Origin: Prevotella sp. UBA7782
GTDB lineage: Bacteria > Bacteroidota > Bacteroidia > Bacteroidales > Bacteroidaceae
DNA: 6,865 bases
Assembly (NCBI GenBank): GCA_002480935.1
Contig: DLDC01000149.1
Coordinates: 14,929-21,793 of the forward strand
Direction of reading: 5' to 3'
This document shows positions 1-6,111 of this stretch, in pieces (position 1 is the stretch's first letter; each line of letters starts with the position of its first letter). The position numbers and the translations under genes are program-made. The notes below the pieces were generated by a model. That model searched no databases. It saw only the letters and a program-made list of their open reading frames with translations, and was not told the origin of the DNA.

Positions 1-913
1 CGGCGGGTGTGGCTCCTAAGTCGTCGGTTGTGCTTGCAACCACCAGGTAAGAGTCGGCATCAGAAGCCTTCTTGAATGTTCCACCCACCGTGTTTGACGT
101 AGCAGAGAGTTTCAGAGAGCTAACTGTTGTAGTAGGTTTTTCGCAGGGCTCAGGTGCCTCGAAGGTGTATGTGGTTCCGTCAGCGGGATAGCTGTTGGCA
201 CTATAGCTTATCAGTCTGTCAGACGTTGTGGTGTTGCCAGAATAGTCTGACAGCATCAGACGGTCGTTGCCCGTTCCATGTATACCCATCTTTAAAGATA
301 CATACTGCATCGACGCACCCTCGAAAGGCTTGAAGCCAGAGAGCTTAAACTGGATGTTGCCGTTTTCGTATAGGCGGTATTGCAGTGTGACTTTTGCCAC
401 AACAGTGTCGGCATAACGGTCGGAAATGCCCAAATTTTCATACTGAACGATGAGCGTATGGTTGCCTGCTGTGCCCTCAGTCTTATAACTTATCTTGGTG
501 TCATCAAGGCCCCAGGTGCCTCCGATAGACACTAAGCCGATGTTGTCGGAATCTTTCATAAAGGTGAGGAAGGGGTTGGTTTGTGCTCCAGCCTGTATGC
601 CGTCTTTGCCCAAATAGAGTGTTCCGTCGGTGCCGATGCCGAATTGGTTCATCTGCTTGCCGTCGAAGGTAAAGTTAAAGCCTATGGGATAGCCCTGCGT
701 TCCGGCTTCGATGGCATTGAAGTTGGCATTGCCGTCGCCGTCGATTATCAGCTTTGAAAATTCAGCACCCGTATAATCCACCGGCACAGTGGTGCCGTCT
801 GTGATGGGCACCAATGCACTGTTGGTGGTTTTCAAGTTGTAGGCAATCATGGATTGTGCCTCAGCCGCCAACGTGGTCAGGCACAAAGCTGCCATTAATA
901 AAAGTTTTTTCAT
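1..913 (-). CDS. Secreted beta-sandwich protein with start of an Fn3-like domain (3'-truncated by window edge)
   Basis: This frame is open from an ATG at 913 to the left edge, giving 304 complete codons and no stop, so the C-terminus lies outside the window. Residues 1-20 form a Sec signal peptide: a lysine near the start, a Leu/Ala-rich core and an 'AEAQ' cleavage region. Residues about 21-255 are beta-rich; 'IGFNFTFDGKQMNQFGIG' followed by 'TDGTLYLG' (residues 77-102) resembles the N-terminal beta-sandwich of many Bacteroidetes surface proteins, where a hydrophobic F-x-F strand is followed by an 'xxxNGxL' turn. From about residue 258 ('CEKPTTTVSSLKLS' onward) it looks like the start of a fibronectin type III-like domain. 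The start is 32 bases after the stop of 946-2526, so this is probably the last visible gene of the same operon. By analogy with its neighbours a T9SS sorting tail is expected beyond the edge, but that is inference. No enzymatic motif is seen and no specific function can be assigned. Confidence 0.85.
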   Translation of the reverse strand, partial: MKKLLLMAALCLTTLAAEAQSMIAYNLKTTNSALVPITDGTTVPVDYTGAEFSKLIIDGDGNANFNAIEAGTQGYPIGFNFTFDGKQMNQFGIGTDGTLYLGKDGIQAGAQTNPFLTFMKDSDNIGLVSIGGTWGLDDTKISYKTEGTAGNHTLIVQYENLGISDRYADTVVAKVTLQYRLYENGNIQFKLSGFKPFEGASMQYVSLKMGIHGTGNDRLMLSDYSGNTTTSDRLISYSANSYPADGTTYTFEAPEPCEKPTTTVSSLKLSATSNTVGGTFKKASDADSYLVVASTTDDLGATPA

Positions 914-945
914 AAGCAAGTGGTGTTAAAGTTATAATATGCTTT

Positions 946-2526
946 CTACTTAATAAATTTCACAGTGCGTCCGTCTGCATACTTGGCAATGTTGATGCCA
1001 TGCTGCGGAATGTTGATGCGTCTGCCGTCGAGCGTGTAATAGCTTACTGCGTTTATTGTCTTGGTGCTTGCCGAGCTGATGCCCGTTGTGGTGCCATCGC
1101 TAACATACTTGCCATCGGTGTTGTGTATGCGGATGCCGTTAATGCCCTCTGCTCCTGACTTGCTCTCGCGCCAGAATACGTAAGTCCACTCTGCATCACT
1201 GAACACTTGTGGGTCATCTACGTTGATGCTGCGGCCAATCGTCTTCTTCCATATCTGCTTGCCGTTGGCGTCTAAGCGCTTTACGATAAGTGACATATCA
1301 GCCCATTTGGCTACGTCAGTATATGCAACAATCCATGAACTGTCTGCCAATGCGGTCTGACCTACTGTACCCCATGAGTAAGCGACACCCGTCTTGGTAC
1401 CCATGGCAATGCCTGTGTTGCCCCACAACCGGTCGCCGTCGTAGTTGAATTTACCCACTGTCTGGTTTTGATCGTCGTTGATTTTGTCTTCCCAATTCAC
1501 CAGAATCTCCTTGTTCTTGGGATTTACGGCAATGTCGCAATAGTCGTGGTCATAGGCCTCTTCGCCGTAAGCGTCTATTCCGTTCAGGCCGAAGGTGGTC
1601 TCACCATCGGCAGAGATGTGCTGAACGCGTATGTTATGCGAATATTGACCCATATACCTTACGAACGCTACGGCTGCACCACCCTCGCCGTCAGTGGCTA
1701 TCTTGTAAGGATGCAAGTCGTGTCCGCCAAAGCTATAGCTGTCGTAAGTAACCTGCCAAACCTGGTCGAGGTCGCGCGTGTAGCGTGTAGCACGTGCTCC
1801 ATCGCCACCGTCATCAAAACAGATGAAGTCGGTGCCTGTTGTGGGAACGAGTTGTCCGTAAAGTTTCTTAGGCTCGCTCCATGCCGGCACACCGTCAGAA
1901 GAGATGCGCTGAACGTAGGTTCCTACGAGCGAATCGCTAAGCTCCATGAACTGGAAATAGGTGTCGTCGCCAATGACATACACGTTGGTGAAAGGTGCAT
2001 CCTGATACTTAGGATAGCTGATGCCGTCAAGGCCCCACAGCAAATTGCCGTTCTGGTCTACCTTATATATGGCAGGCTGAAAAGCCTGATGGCTGGAATA
2101 ATCGCTTGGATCGATGCTGTCAGGAACTACTTCCGACCGTGAGTCGGCTACGGTAACGATGGCATTGCCATCCTTGTCGACGGCCAGTCCGTAGTCACTC
2201 CACCAGGAAGGAGTCTGGTAGTTGGCGTTCAGACTAATGGGATCGGCAAATACAGTTCTTCCGTTGGCATCGAGCAACTGCAAATAGGTGTGTACTCCGT
2301 CAGAATAATAGGTGGAGTCGTTTACCTTGTGTGAGTCCCATGTCTTGTAACTTATCCATGTCTTACCATCGCTTGTACGCGCAAATTTTGGCGAGCATAC
2401 AGAATAGTCGCCCTGGTTATTGGCGTTGATGAACTGTGTAGGCGTTGCAGAGGTGTTCCACTGTGCGTTGGCTGAAGCACAGAATGCCAGAGCCAAGATA
2501 ACTAAAGAGGTAAATCTTTTCTTCAT
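946..2526 (-). CDS. Secreted beta-propeller-like protein with T9SS type A sorting tail
   Basis: The protein has 526 residues. Residues 1-22 are a Sec signal peptide ('MKKRFTSLVILALAFCASANAQ' region, cut after ANA or at the Q). The mature part contains a degenerate unit of a strand, an Asp/Asn-Gly turn and often a Trp: residues 84-93 (LLDANGRTVF), 154-164 (YKVDQNGNLLW), 206-216 (QRISSDGVPAW), 251-257 (RDLDQVW), 302-312 (QHISADGETTF), 358-368 (GKFNYDGDRLW), 416-426 (KRLDANGKQIW) and 466-474. The spacing of 45-70 residues fits blades of a seven- or eight-bladed beta-propeller. Residues about 495-526 ('YYTLDGRR', 'GINIAKYADGR', ending FIK) match the T9SS C-terminal signal that is removed as the cargo is delivered to the surface. 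It lies 31 bases after 2558-4126; a weak GAAAGG precedes the ATG by 6 bases. Export and surface location are well supported. The ligand is unknown, and no catalytic motif was recognised. Confidence 0.9.
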   Translation of the reverse strand: MKKRFTSLVILALAFCASANAQWNTSATPTQFINANNQGDYSVCSPKFARTSDGKTWISYKTWDSHKVNDSTYYSDGVHTYLQLLDANGRTVFADPISLNANYQTPSWWSDYGLAVDKDGNAIVTVADSRSEVVPDSIDPSDYSSHQAFQPAIYKVDQNGNLLWGLDGISYPKYQDAPFTNVYVIGDDTYFQFMELSDSLVGTYVQRISSDGVPAWSEPKKLYGQLVPTTGTDFICFDDGGDGARATRYTRDLDQVWQVTYDSYSFGGHDLHPYKIATDGEGGAAVAFVRYMGQYSHNIRVQHISADGETTFGLNGIDAYGEEAYDHDYCDIAVNPKNKEILVNWEDKINDDQNQTVGKFNYDGDRLWGNTGIAMGTKTGVAYSWGTVGQTALADSSWIVAYTDVAKWADMSLIVKRLDANGKQIWKKTIGRSINVDDPQVFSDAEWTYVFWRESKSGAEGINGIRIHNTDGKYVSDGTTTGISSASTKTINAVSYYTLDGRRINIPQHGINIAKYADGRTVKFIK

Positions 2527-2557
2527 AATCTGCCTTTCTTTTTAGTTGATGAATTAC

Positions 2558-4126
2558 TTATTTGTTAATGATTACTTGTTTCTTGTTGTTTGTTATATAT
2601 ATGCCCTGATGACTAACGGCTTTCAGCTTTCTGCCCGAAAGATCGTATATGCCTGAGGGTTTGCCCGCCTCGGCTTGGACAGAAGAAGTAATGCCGAGGG
2701 TGGTGGAGGCGTTGCTCAGGCTGAAGTTTACGGTAGCCATGCTGCCTGTATAGGTATCTTGTACCAGCATTTTATGGGTTCCGTCAGCGTTCATCTGGTC
2801 GAGCTTATAGTAGCCGCTGCCGTTTGCCCCACTGATGCCGTTATCGCCGGAGTCTCTGAATATCAGTTTGTAGCAGCCGTTGCTGTTGAGTGCGAAGGTG
2901 TGATAGATTCTTTCACTCGGTGTAGAGTAGGGGCCGCCCTGCTCAATGGTGTTTCCGTCGCCGTCAAGAAGTAGCCATGTGGTTTCTTCAGGCTTGTTGT
3001 CTAACTTCATTGTGAGGCGTACGGCGTTGCTGGCAGCATAGGCATCGTTGAGCTTTACGGTTACCTGAGGAGATGATTGCGATGTGCCGTTGATGTCTGA
3101 CAGCCATACGCGCACATCGTTTTCAGCACCGTCGGCTGCTAAGGCAAAGGATGTGAAGTCGGGAGTTGCCACTGTGTCGATAGCCAGATAAGGCAAGTTG
3201 CCCGTCCACGGAGTAGTTTGAACCGTTCCGTTTATGCTTACATTCAAGTTTGCCGAAGTAAGGTTGTTCTGGCCCGTGTTGCGGAACACAATGGTGGAAG
3301 AATATAATGGCTGGCAAATACGGTCGGGGGTATCTTCTACCTTTAATATTTTGGCGGCATCGTTGCTGCCTGTAGGCCTTGGTGTATATACGGTGGCAAG
3401 CACCTCATGAGTTGAATCGTCTTGTACAAAGGAAACGATACCCAGTTCGTCCTCGTTGTCGAAACCGCTCACCTGCCAGCTGCAATGATAGGAAAGTTCG
3501 TTTCCGGCATATTGAGAGGAAGGCAGTTGCTCGCCCGATGCATTGGGCAGTAGCTGCCGCATAACGAAGTTCCAGTGGTCTTCACCATTCCATACCTTAT
3601 GATCATAGCCTACATAGTCTTCTACCACTGCCGTGACAAGCTTCAGCTTTCTGTCAGAATAGGCTTCGATAGGTGTGAGATGGGTTGTGATGCCAAGCTG
3701 TCCGTTGTTCAGAGAGGCGTCTACTTGGATGTTGAAGGTCGGGTCTTTGCGAGCTTCTCCTATTTGTGCGTCCAGGTAATCGGCATGCTTGGCAATGGCG
3801 TAGCCTTTTGTACCATTGAAGAATATGCTTGGAACGCCTGTCACTCCGTAATAATCTTGCCGTGCCTCGTTCTGCTCCTTGTTCAGCACATAAATGTAGT
3901 CGGAAGGCTGGGGAAAGTTGATGTGGTAAGTGATAAAGGCCACGTCGCCCATGTGCCTTGTCACACAAGTGTCTAAAGAAGGTGAGAATGCCGCGCAGGG
4001 TGAGCAGCCCTGGTTGGTGAATTCCTCTACGAGAACCCACGGGCGTGGTGCTTGCTGGGCTTTGGCCTGCGTGCAGACAAGCAGCAAAAGAGTTGCCAGT
4101 TCGATGAAGTGTGTATGTTTGCTCAT
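2558..4126 (-). CDS. Omp28-related thioredoxin-like T9SS surface protein (second of tandem pair)
   Basis: The protein has 522 residues, with a signal peptide at about 1-24 (ending 'AKAQ'). Residues about 28-130 form a thioredoxin-like fold: 'WVLVEEFTNQGCSPC' carries a CxxC at Cys41/Cys44, and the expected cis-proline is in 'GVPSIFF' (Pro99). The tryptophan usually found before the first Cys in thioredoxins is Gly here. Residues about 265-365 look like a CARDB/Ig-like sandwich ('VFRNTGQNNL...LNVSINGT'). Residues about 368-446 contain 'EETTWLLLDGDGN', 'QGGPY' and 'DSGDNGISG', a beta-domain I recognise from many secreted Bacteroidetes proteins. Residues 493-522 ('IYDLSGRKLK', 'GIYITNNKK') are a T9SS type A tail. 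It aligns over its whole length with the upstream gene 4132-5685, from which it is separated by 5 bases, so it is probably an old tandem duplication translated from the same mRNA. The Omp28 family is named after a Porphyromonas gingivalis outer-membrane protein; a surface redox role for the CxxC is inferred, not shown. Confidence 0.9.
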   Translation of the reverse strand: MSKHTHFIELATLLLLVCTQAKAQQAPRPWVLVEEFTNQGCSPCAAFSPSLDTCVTRHMGDVAFITYHINFPQPSDYIYVLNKEQNEARQDYYGVTGVPSIFFNGTKGYAIAKHADYLDAQIGEARKDPTFNIQVDASLNNGQLGITTHLTPIEAYSDRKLKLVTAVVEDYVGYDHKVWNGEDHWNFVMRQLLPNASGEQLPSSQYAGNELSYHCSWQVSGFDNEDELGIVSFVQDDSTHEVLATVYTPRPTGSNDAAKILKVEDTPDRICQPLYSSTIVFRNTGQNNLTSANLNVSINGTVQTTPWTGNLPYLAIDTVATPDFTSFALAADGAENDVRVWLSDINGTSQSSPQVTVKLNDAYAASNAVRLTMKLDNKPEETTWLLLDGDGNTIEQGGPYSTPSERIYHTFALNSNGCYKLIFRDSGDNGISGANGSGYYKLDQMNADGTHKMLVQDTYTGSMATVNFSLSNASTTLGITSSVQAEAGKPSGIYDLSGRKLKAVSHQGIYITNNKKQVIINK

Positions 4127-4131
4127 ATTGA

Positions 4132-5685
4132 TTACTTCCTTATGATTTTCTTACCGTTGCTGATATATACTTCAGAAGGTGAGGCTTGAACCACTTTCCT
4201 TCCCTGGAGATCGTAGATCTTATTGCACTTCTTGGCGCTTTCTTCGGTCGTCGTGAGCGATTGTATGCCCGTGAGAGCGGCGTTGGCACCCTTCAGATGG
4301 AAACGAACGTCGTAAGATGCGCCGTCATAATCTCCCTGTGTGATACGTTTTTTTGTGCCATCTGCGTTGATTTGATATAGTTGGTAGTAGCCGTTACCCT
4401 GACTTCCGGTGATACCATTGCCTCCCGCATCGAGGAATTGCAAGGTATAGCAATCGTCGTGAGTCAGAGAGAAATCTTCTGTATAGAAGTGTCTGCCCTC
4501 GCTGTATGGACCACCCTGCTGCACTACTTCGCCATCTGAGTTATACAATTTCCATGTCGTTTCTTGCGGAGCTTTGTCGGTATAGAGCTTCAGTTGTACG
4601 GCTCCGGTAGCCTGTGCTGAACTTGAGAACGTTTGACTCAGAGTGTTGCTCGTTTTGTCACCGCCATTAATGTTGCTCAGCCATACCTTTACGCTATTTC
4701 TGCTCCCGTCTTCATTGAGAGTAAAGTCTGTAAAATCGTCGAAGTTGATGGTGTCTCGTTGAAGATAAGCCAGATCACCTGTCCAGCTGTAAGTCTTCTT
4801 GGATCCGTTTACTTCAACGTTAAGGATGGCACTCTTGATGTTGTTCGAGCCATCATTGCGCACGATGACGCTGCCATAATAATTAGGTGTGCAAATAAGG
4901 TCGGGCGTGTTTGTGAGGCTCTTGATGGCTATGGAGTCTTCGCCTTGTGCTTTCTTCGGAACGTAAGCCGTAGCTAATATCTTTTTGGTTGCTATGTCTT
5001 GCAAGAACACTACGAGACCAATCTCAGCGGTGTCGTTGATATTCTGTATAGTCCAGTCGGTATTATAAGAGTTGCTTTCGCCTGATTTGATAGTTGAGGG
5101 CAACTGATAACCATCGCCGTTGGGCAGCAGCTGACGGCAAGTGAAGTTGAGTTCTGTCTCGCCGTTGGGCAATGCTTGCTCGCAGTTTATATGCTCCTCG
5201 ACAACAGCTGCGAATAGTCTTAGATTGCTATTACTTATATCCTGCTTCGCAATCGTCTTGGCCTGGATGGACATTTTACCACCAGCAATGGTGTAGCTGG
5301 CGCCTATGCGGTAGTTGTCAGGTTCTTGCATGTAGTAGTTTATAGCATTGTTCAGATTGCTTGAGCTTAGCCCATTACCCAAGTTGTCGCCGTTCATGAA
5401 GGTTGTGGGAAAGGCGTTTACTTGATAAAAAGACCTGCGCTTGTCCAGATTCTCTTTTTGTGCGAGGTATATTGGGTCATCGGGGTCGGGATAGTTGCCG
5501 TGGTATTTAACTGCGATTACGTCACCCAGACGTTCATCTATTACTGCGTCAAGAGTAGGAGAATATCGTGCACAAGGGCCACATCCATCATTGGTAAACT
5601 CTTCTATCAGTACCAATCGCTTTTGTGCGAATGCGTTTGACACGGACAGAAGCATAAGAAAAAGAAGCGTAAATGTTTGTTTCAT
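4132..5685 (-). CDS. Omp28-related thioredoxin-like T9SS surface protein (first of tandem pair)
   Basis: The protein has 517 residues and is the first gene of the operon. Residues 1-21 are a signal peptide ending 'NAFAQ'. The thioredoxin-like domain follows almost at once: 'LVLIEEFTNDGCGPCARY' holds the CGPC motif (Cys35/Cys38), and 'FPTTF' (Pro93) is the likely cis-proline loop. As in its paralogue, Gly replaces the usual Trp before the first Cys. A CARDB/Ig-like region spans about 260-350 ('VIVRNDGSNNI...LNVEVNG'). A second beta-domain at about 362-440 carries 'ETTWKLYNSDGE', 'QGGPY' and 'DAGGNGITG'. Residues 489-517 ('IYDLQGRKVV', 'EVYISNGKK', ending RK) are the T9SS type A tail. Cys265 and Cys412 are shared with the paralogue (its Cys271 and Cys418); Cys168 and Cys183 are not, so they may form an extra disulphide. 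A Bacteroidetes promoter lies 19 bases before the ATG. Exported surface protein is well supported; any thiol-disulphide activity or binding role is inferred. Confidence 0.92.
   Translation of the reverse strand: MKQTFTLLFLMLLSVSNAFAQKRLVLIEEFTNDGCGPCARYSPTLDAVIDERLGDVIAVKYHGNYPDPDDPIYLAQKENLDKRRSFYQVNAFPTTFMNGDNLGNGLSSSNLNNAINYYMQEPDNYRIGASYTIAGGKMSIQAKTIAKQDISNSNLRLFAAVVEEHINCEQALPNGETELNFTCRQLLPNGDGYQLPSTIKSGESNSYNTDWTIQNINDTAEIGLVVFLQDIATKKILATAYVPKKAQGEDSIAIKSLTNTPDLICTPNYYGSVIVRNDGSNNIKSAILNVEVNGSKKTYSWTGDLAYLQRDTINFDDFTDFTLNEDGSRNSVKVWLSNINGGDKTSNTLSQTFSSSAQATGAVQLKLYTDKAPQETTWKLYNSDGEVVQQGGPYSEGRHFYTEDFSLTHDDCYTLQFLDAGGNGITGSQGNGYYQLYQINADGTKKRITQGDYDGASYDVRFHLKGANAALTGIQSLTTTEESAKKCNKIYDLQGRKVVQASPSEVYISNGKKIIRK
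4135..4141 (-). promoter_or_regulatory. Shine-Dalgarno-like AAGGAAG before the second Omp28-like gene
   Basis: AAGGAAG on the minus strand ends 8 bases before the ATG at 4126, an ideal distance, and overlaps the last codons (Arg-Lys) and the stop of the upstream gene. It would favour coupled translation of the two paralogues. Bacteroidetes rarely rely on Shine-Dalgarno pairing, and the same bases encode the basic end of the T9SS tail, so the match may be coincidental. Confidence 0.35.
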
Positions 5686-5704
5686 AATTGTCTTGTTTTT
5701 GTTG

Positions 5705-5738
5705 CAAAGGTAATAAATTGAAATAAAATATGGTCAAA
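5705..5738 (-). promoter_or_regulatory. Bacteroidetes-type promoter of the four-gene secreted-protein operon
   Basis: On the minus strand TACCTTTG (5712-5705) matches the -7 consensus TAnnTTTG exactly. TTTG (5738-5735) lies 22 bases upstream and fits the -33 element, at the long end of the usual spacing. Transcription would begin near 5698-5700, leaving a short leader of about 13-15 bases before the ATG at 5685. No second promoter was seen in the short gaps between the four genes, which fits a single transcript. Confidence 0.65.
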
Positions 5739-5757
5739 TTATTGAATATTTGTTTTC

Positions 5758-5773
5758 ACATTTCATGAAATGT
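5758..5773. repeat. Perfect 16-bp palindrome upstream of the operon promoter
   Basis: The bases acatttcatgaaatgt read the same on both strands, with no mismatch over 16 positions. The centre lies about 65 bases upstream of the expected transcription start and 20 bases upstream of the -33 element. Symmetric sites at this distance are often bound by dimeric activators. No regulator is encoded in the window, and an AT-rich palindrome of this length can occur by chance. Confidence 0.45.
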
Positions 5774-6012
5774 AAAAAGAATCTTTGCTTTTTGCTTGAT
5801 TTATGTCAATATATTGGCCTTGCACCGGTTCTTAAAGTCAATCTGTTATGTTAGTATTGTCTAACTTTTGGCCTGTTTAGCTGATATGAGTTTGTGCTTT
5901 TCATATTCGCTTTTGTGCTGATGGTTGTTGCGAATAGTATTTATACCTATATATAAATAGGGTGTTCTTTCGATGAAATGGTTTTCTTCTTGATAAGCTC
6001 TATTATTCTTAT

Positions 6013-6029
6013 CGATAAATGATAATTTA
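6013..6029 (+). repeat. Inverted repeat, left copy (17 bp)
   Basis: The bases cgataaatgataattta match the reverse complement of 6847-6863 at all 17 positions. Beyond 6029 the next bases differ, and on the other side one mismatch (6012) is followed by one more match at the window edge. Read on the plus strand in the register of the hsdS copy, it encodes Ile-Asn-Asp-Asn-Leu in a frame that stays open to a TAG at 6159-6161. It begins right beside the GC-rich element. Confidence 0.8.
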
Positions 6030-6083
6030 CGTGCAAGCCGAGCGCAGAGCCAAACGCAGTTTGAGCTATGCCGAGGCGCAGCC
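6030..6083. repeat. GC-rich imperfect palindromic element of Bacteroidales type
   Basis: This GC-rich patch stands out in AT-rich DNA. Its core is a hairpin with CAAAC (6050-6054) and GTTTG (6058-6062) around a GCA loop, extended outward with bulges and mismatches to GCC/GGC ends. On the minus strand it reads 'GCCTCGGCATAGCTCAAA' and then 'GGCTCTGCGCTCGGCTTGCA'. From memory this resembles a short element scattered between genes in Prevotella and Bacteroides genomes, often ending in a TTG-containing promoter box. Here no good TAnnTTTG follows at the right distance, so promoter activity is doubtful. Confidence 0.6.
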
Positions 6084-6111
6084 GTAAATGCGGACATTAG
6101 TCCGAATTTAC
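6084..6111. repeat. Hairpin with the hsdS stop codon in its loop
   Basis: Twelve-base arms (6084-6095 and 6100-6111) pair at 11 of 12 positions around the four-base loop at 6096-6099; the only mismatch is 6090/6105 (G and A). The inner stem CGGAC/GTCCG is perfect. The TAA of hsdS (6097-6099) lies in the loop. It could stop transcription or protect the 3' end of the hsdS mRNA. There is no U-run after it on either strand, so it is not a classical intrinsic terminator. Confidence 0.6.

Larger units (their letters stand above)
5686..6096. other. Non-coding stretch between hsdS and the operon
   Basis: These 411 bases hold the operon promoter, the 16-bp palindrome, the 17-bp repeat at 6013-6029, the GC-rich palindromic element and one arm of the hsdS-stop hairpin, each listed separately. 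Between about 5774 and 6012 the DNA is AT-rich and I see no convincing gene, RNA or terminator. Two five-pair stems occur there (5946-5961 and 5850-5865), but neither is followed by a U-run on the minus strand. Confidence 0.6.

Noticed and set aside
1468..2142. A 224-codon plus-strand frame
   Set aside because: It is antisense to the well-supported propeller-like gene, has no domain, signal or promoter, and arises from the codon pattern of the real gene.
3575..3976. A 133-codon plus-strand frame
   Set aside because: It is antisense to the thioredoxin-like part of the second Omp28-like gene and has no independent support.
2558..5685. The two CxxC proteins as periplasmic thiol oxidoreductases of the ResA/DsbA type
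   Set aside because: They are over 500 residues long with Ig-like regions and T9SS tails; the arrangement fits surface-delivered Omp28-related proteins instead.
5850..5865. GTTAG/CTAAC stem as a terminator or operator
   Set aside because: Five pairs around a six-base loop, likely by chance in AT-rich DNA, and no U-run.
5946..5961. CCTAT/ATAGG stem as a terminator for hsdS
   Set aside because: Only five pairs, AT-rich, and no U-run follows on the minus strand.
5861..6097. A 78-codon minus-strand frame whose ATG overlaps the hsdS stop by one base
   Set aside because: Its first third is a translation of the hairpin and the GC-rich palindromic element, and the rest is AT-rich intergenic DNA with no recognisable domain. 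The overlap with the hsdS stop looks accidental.
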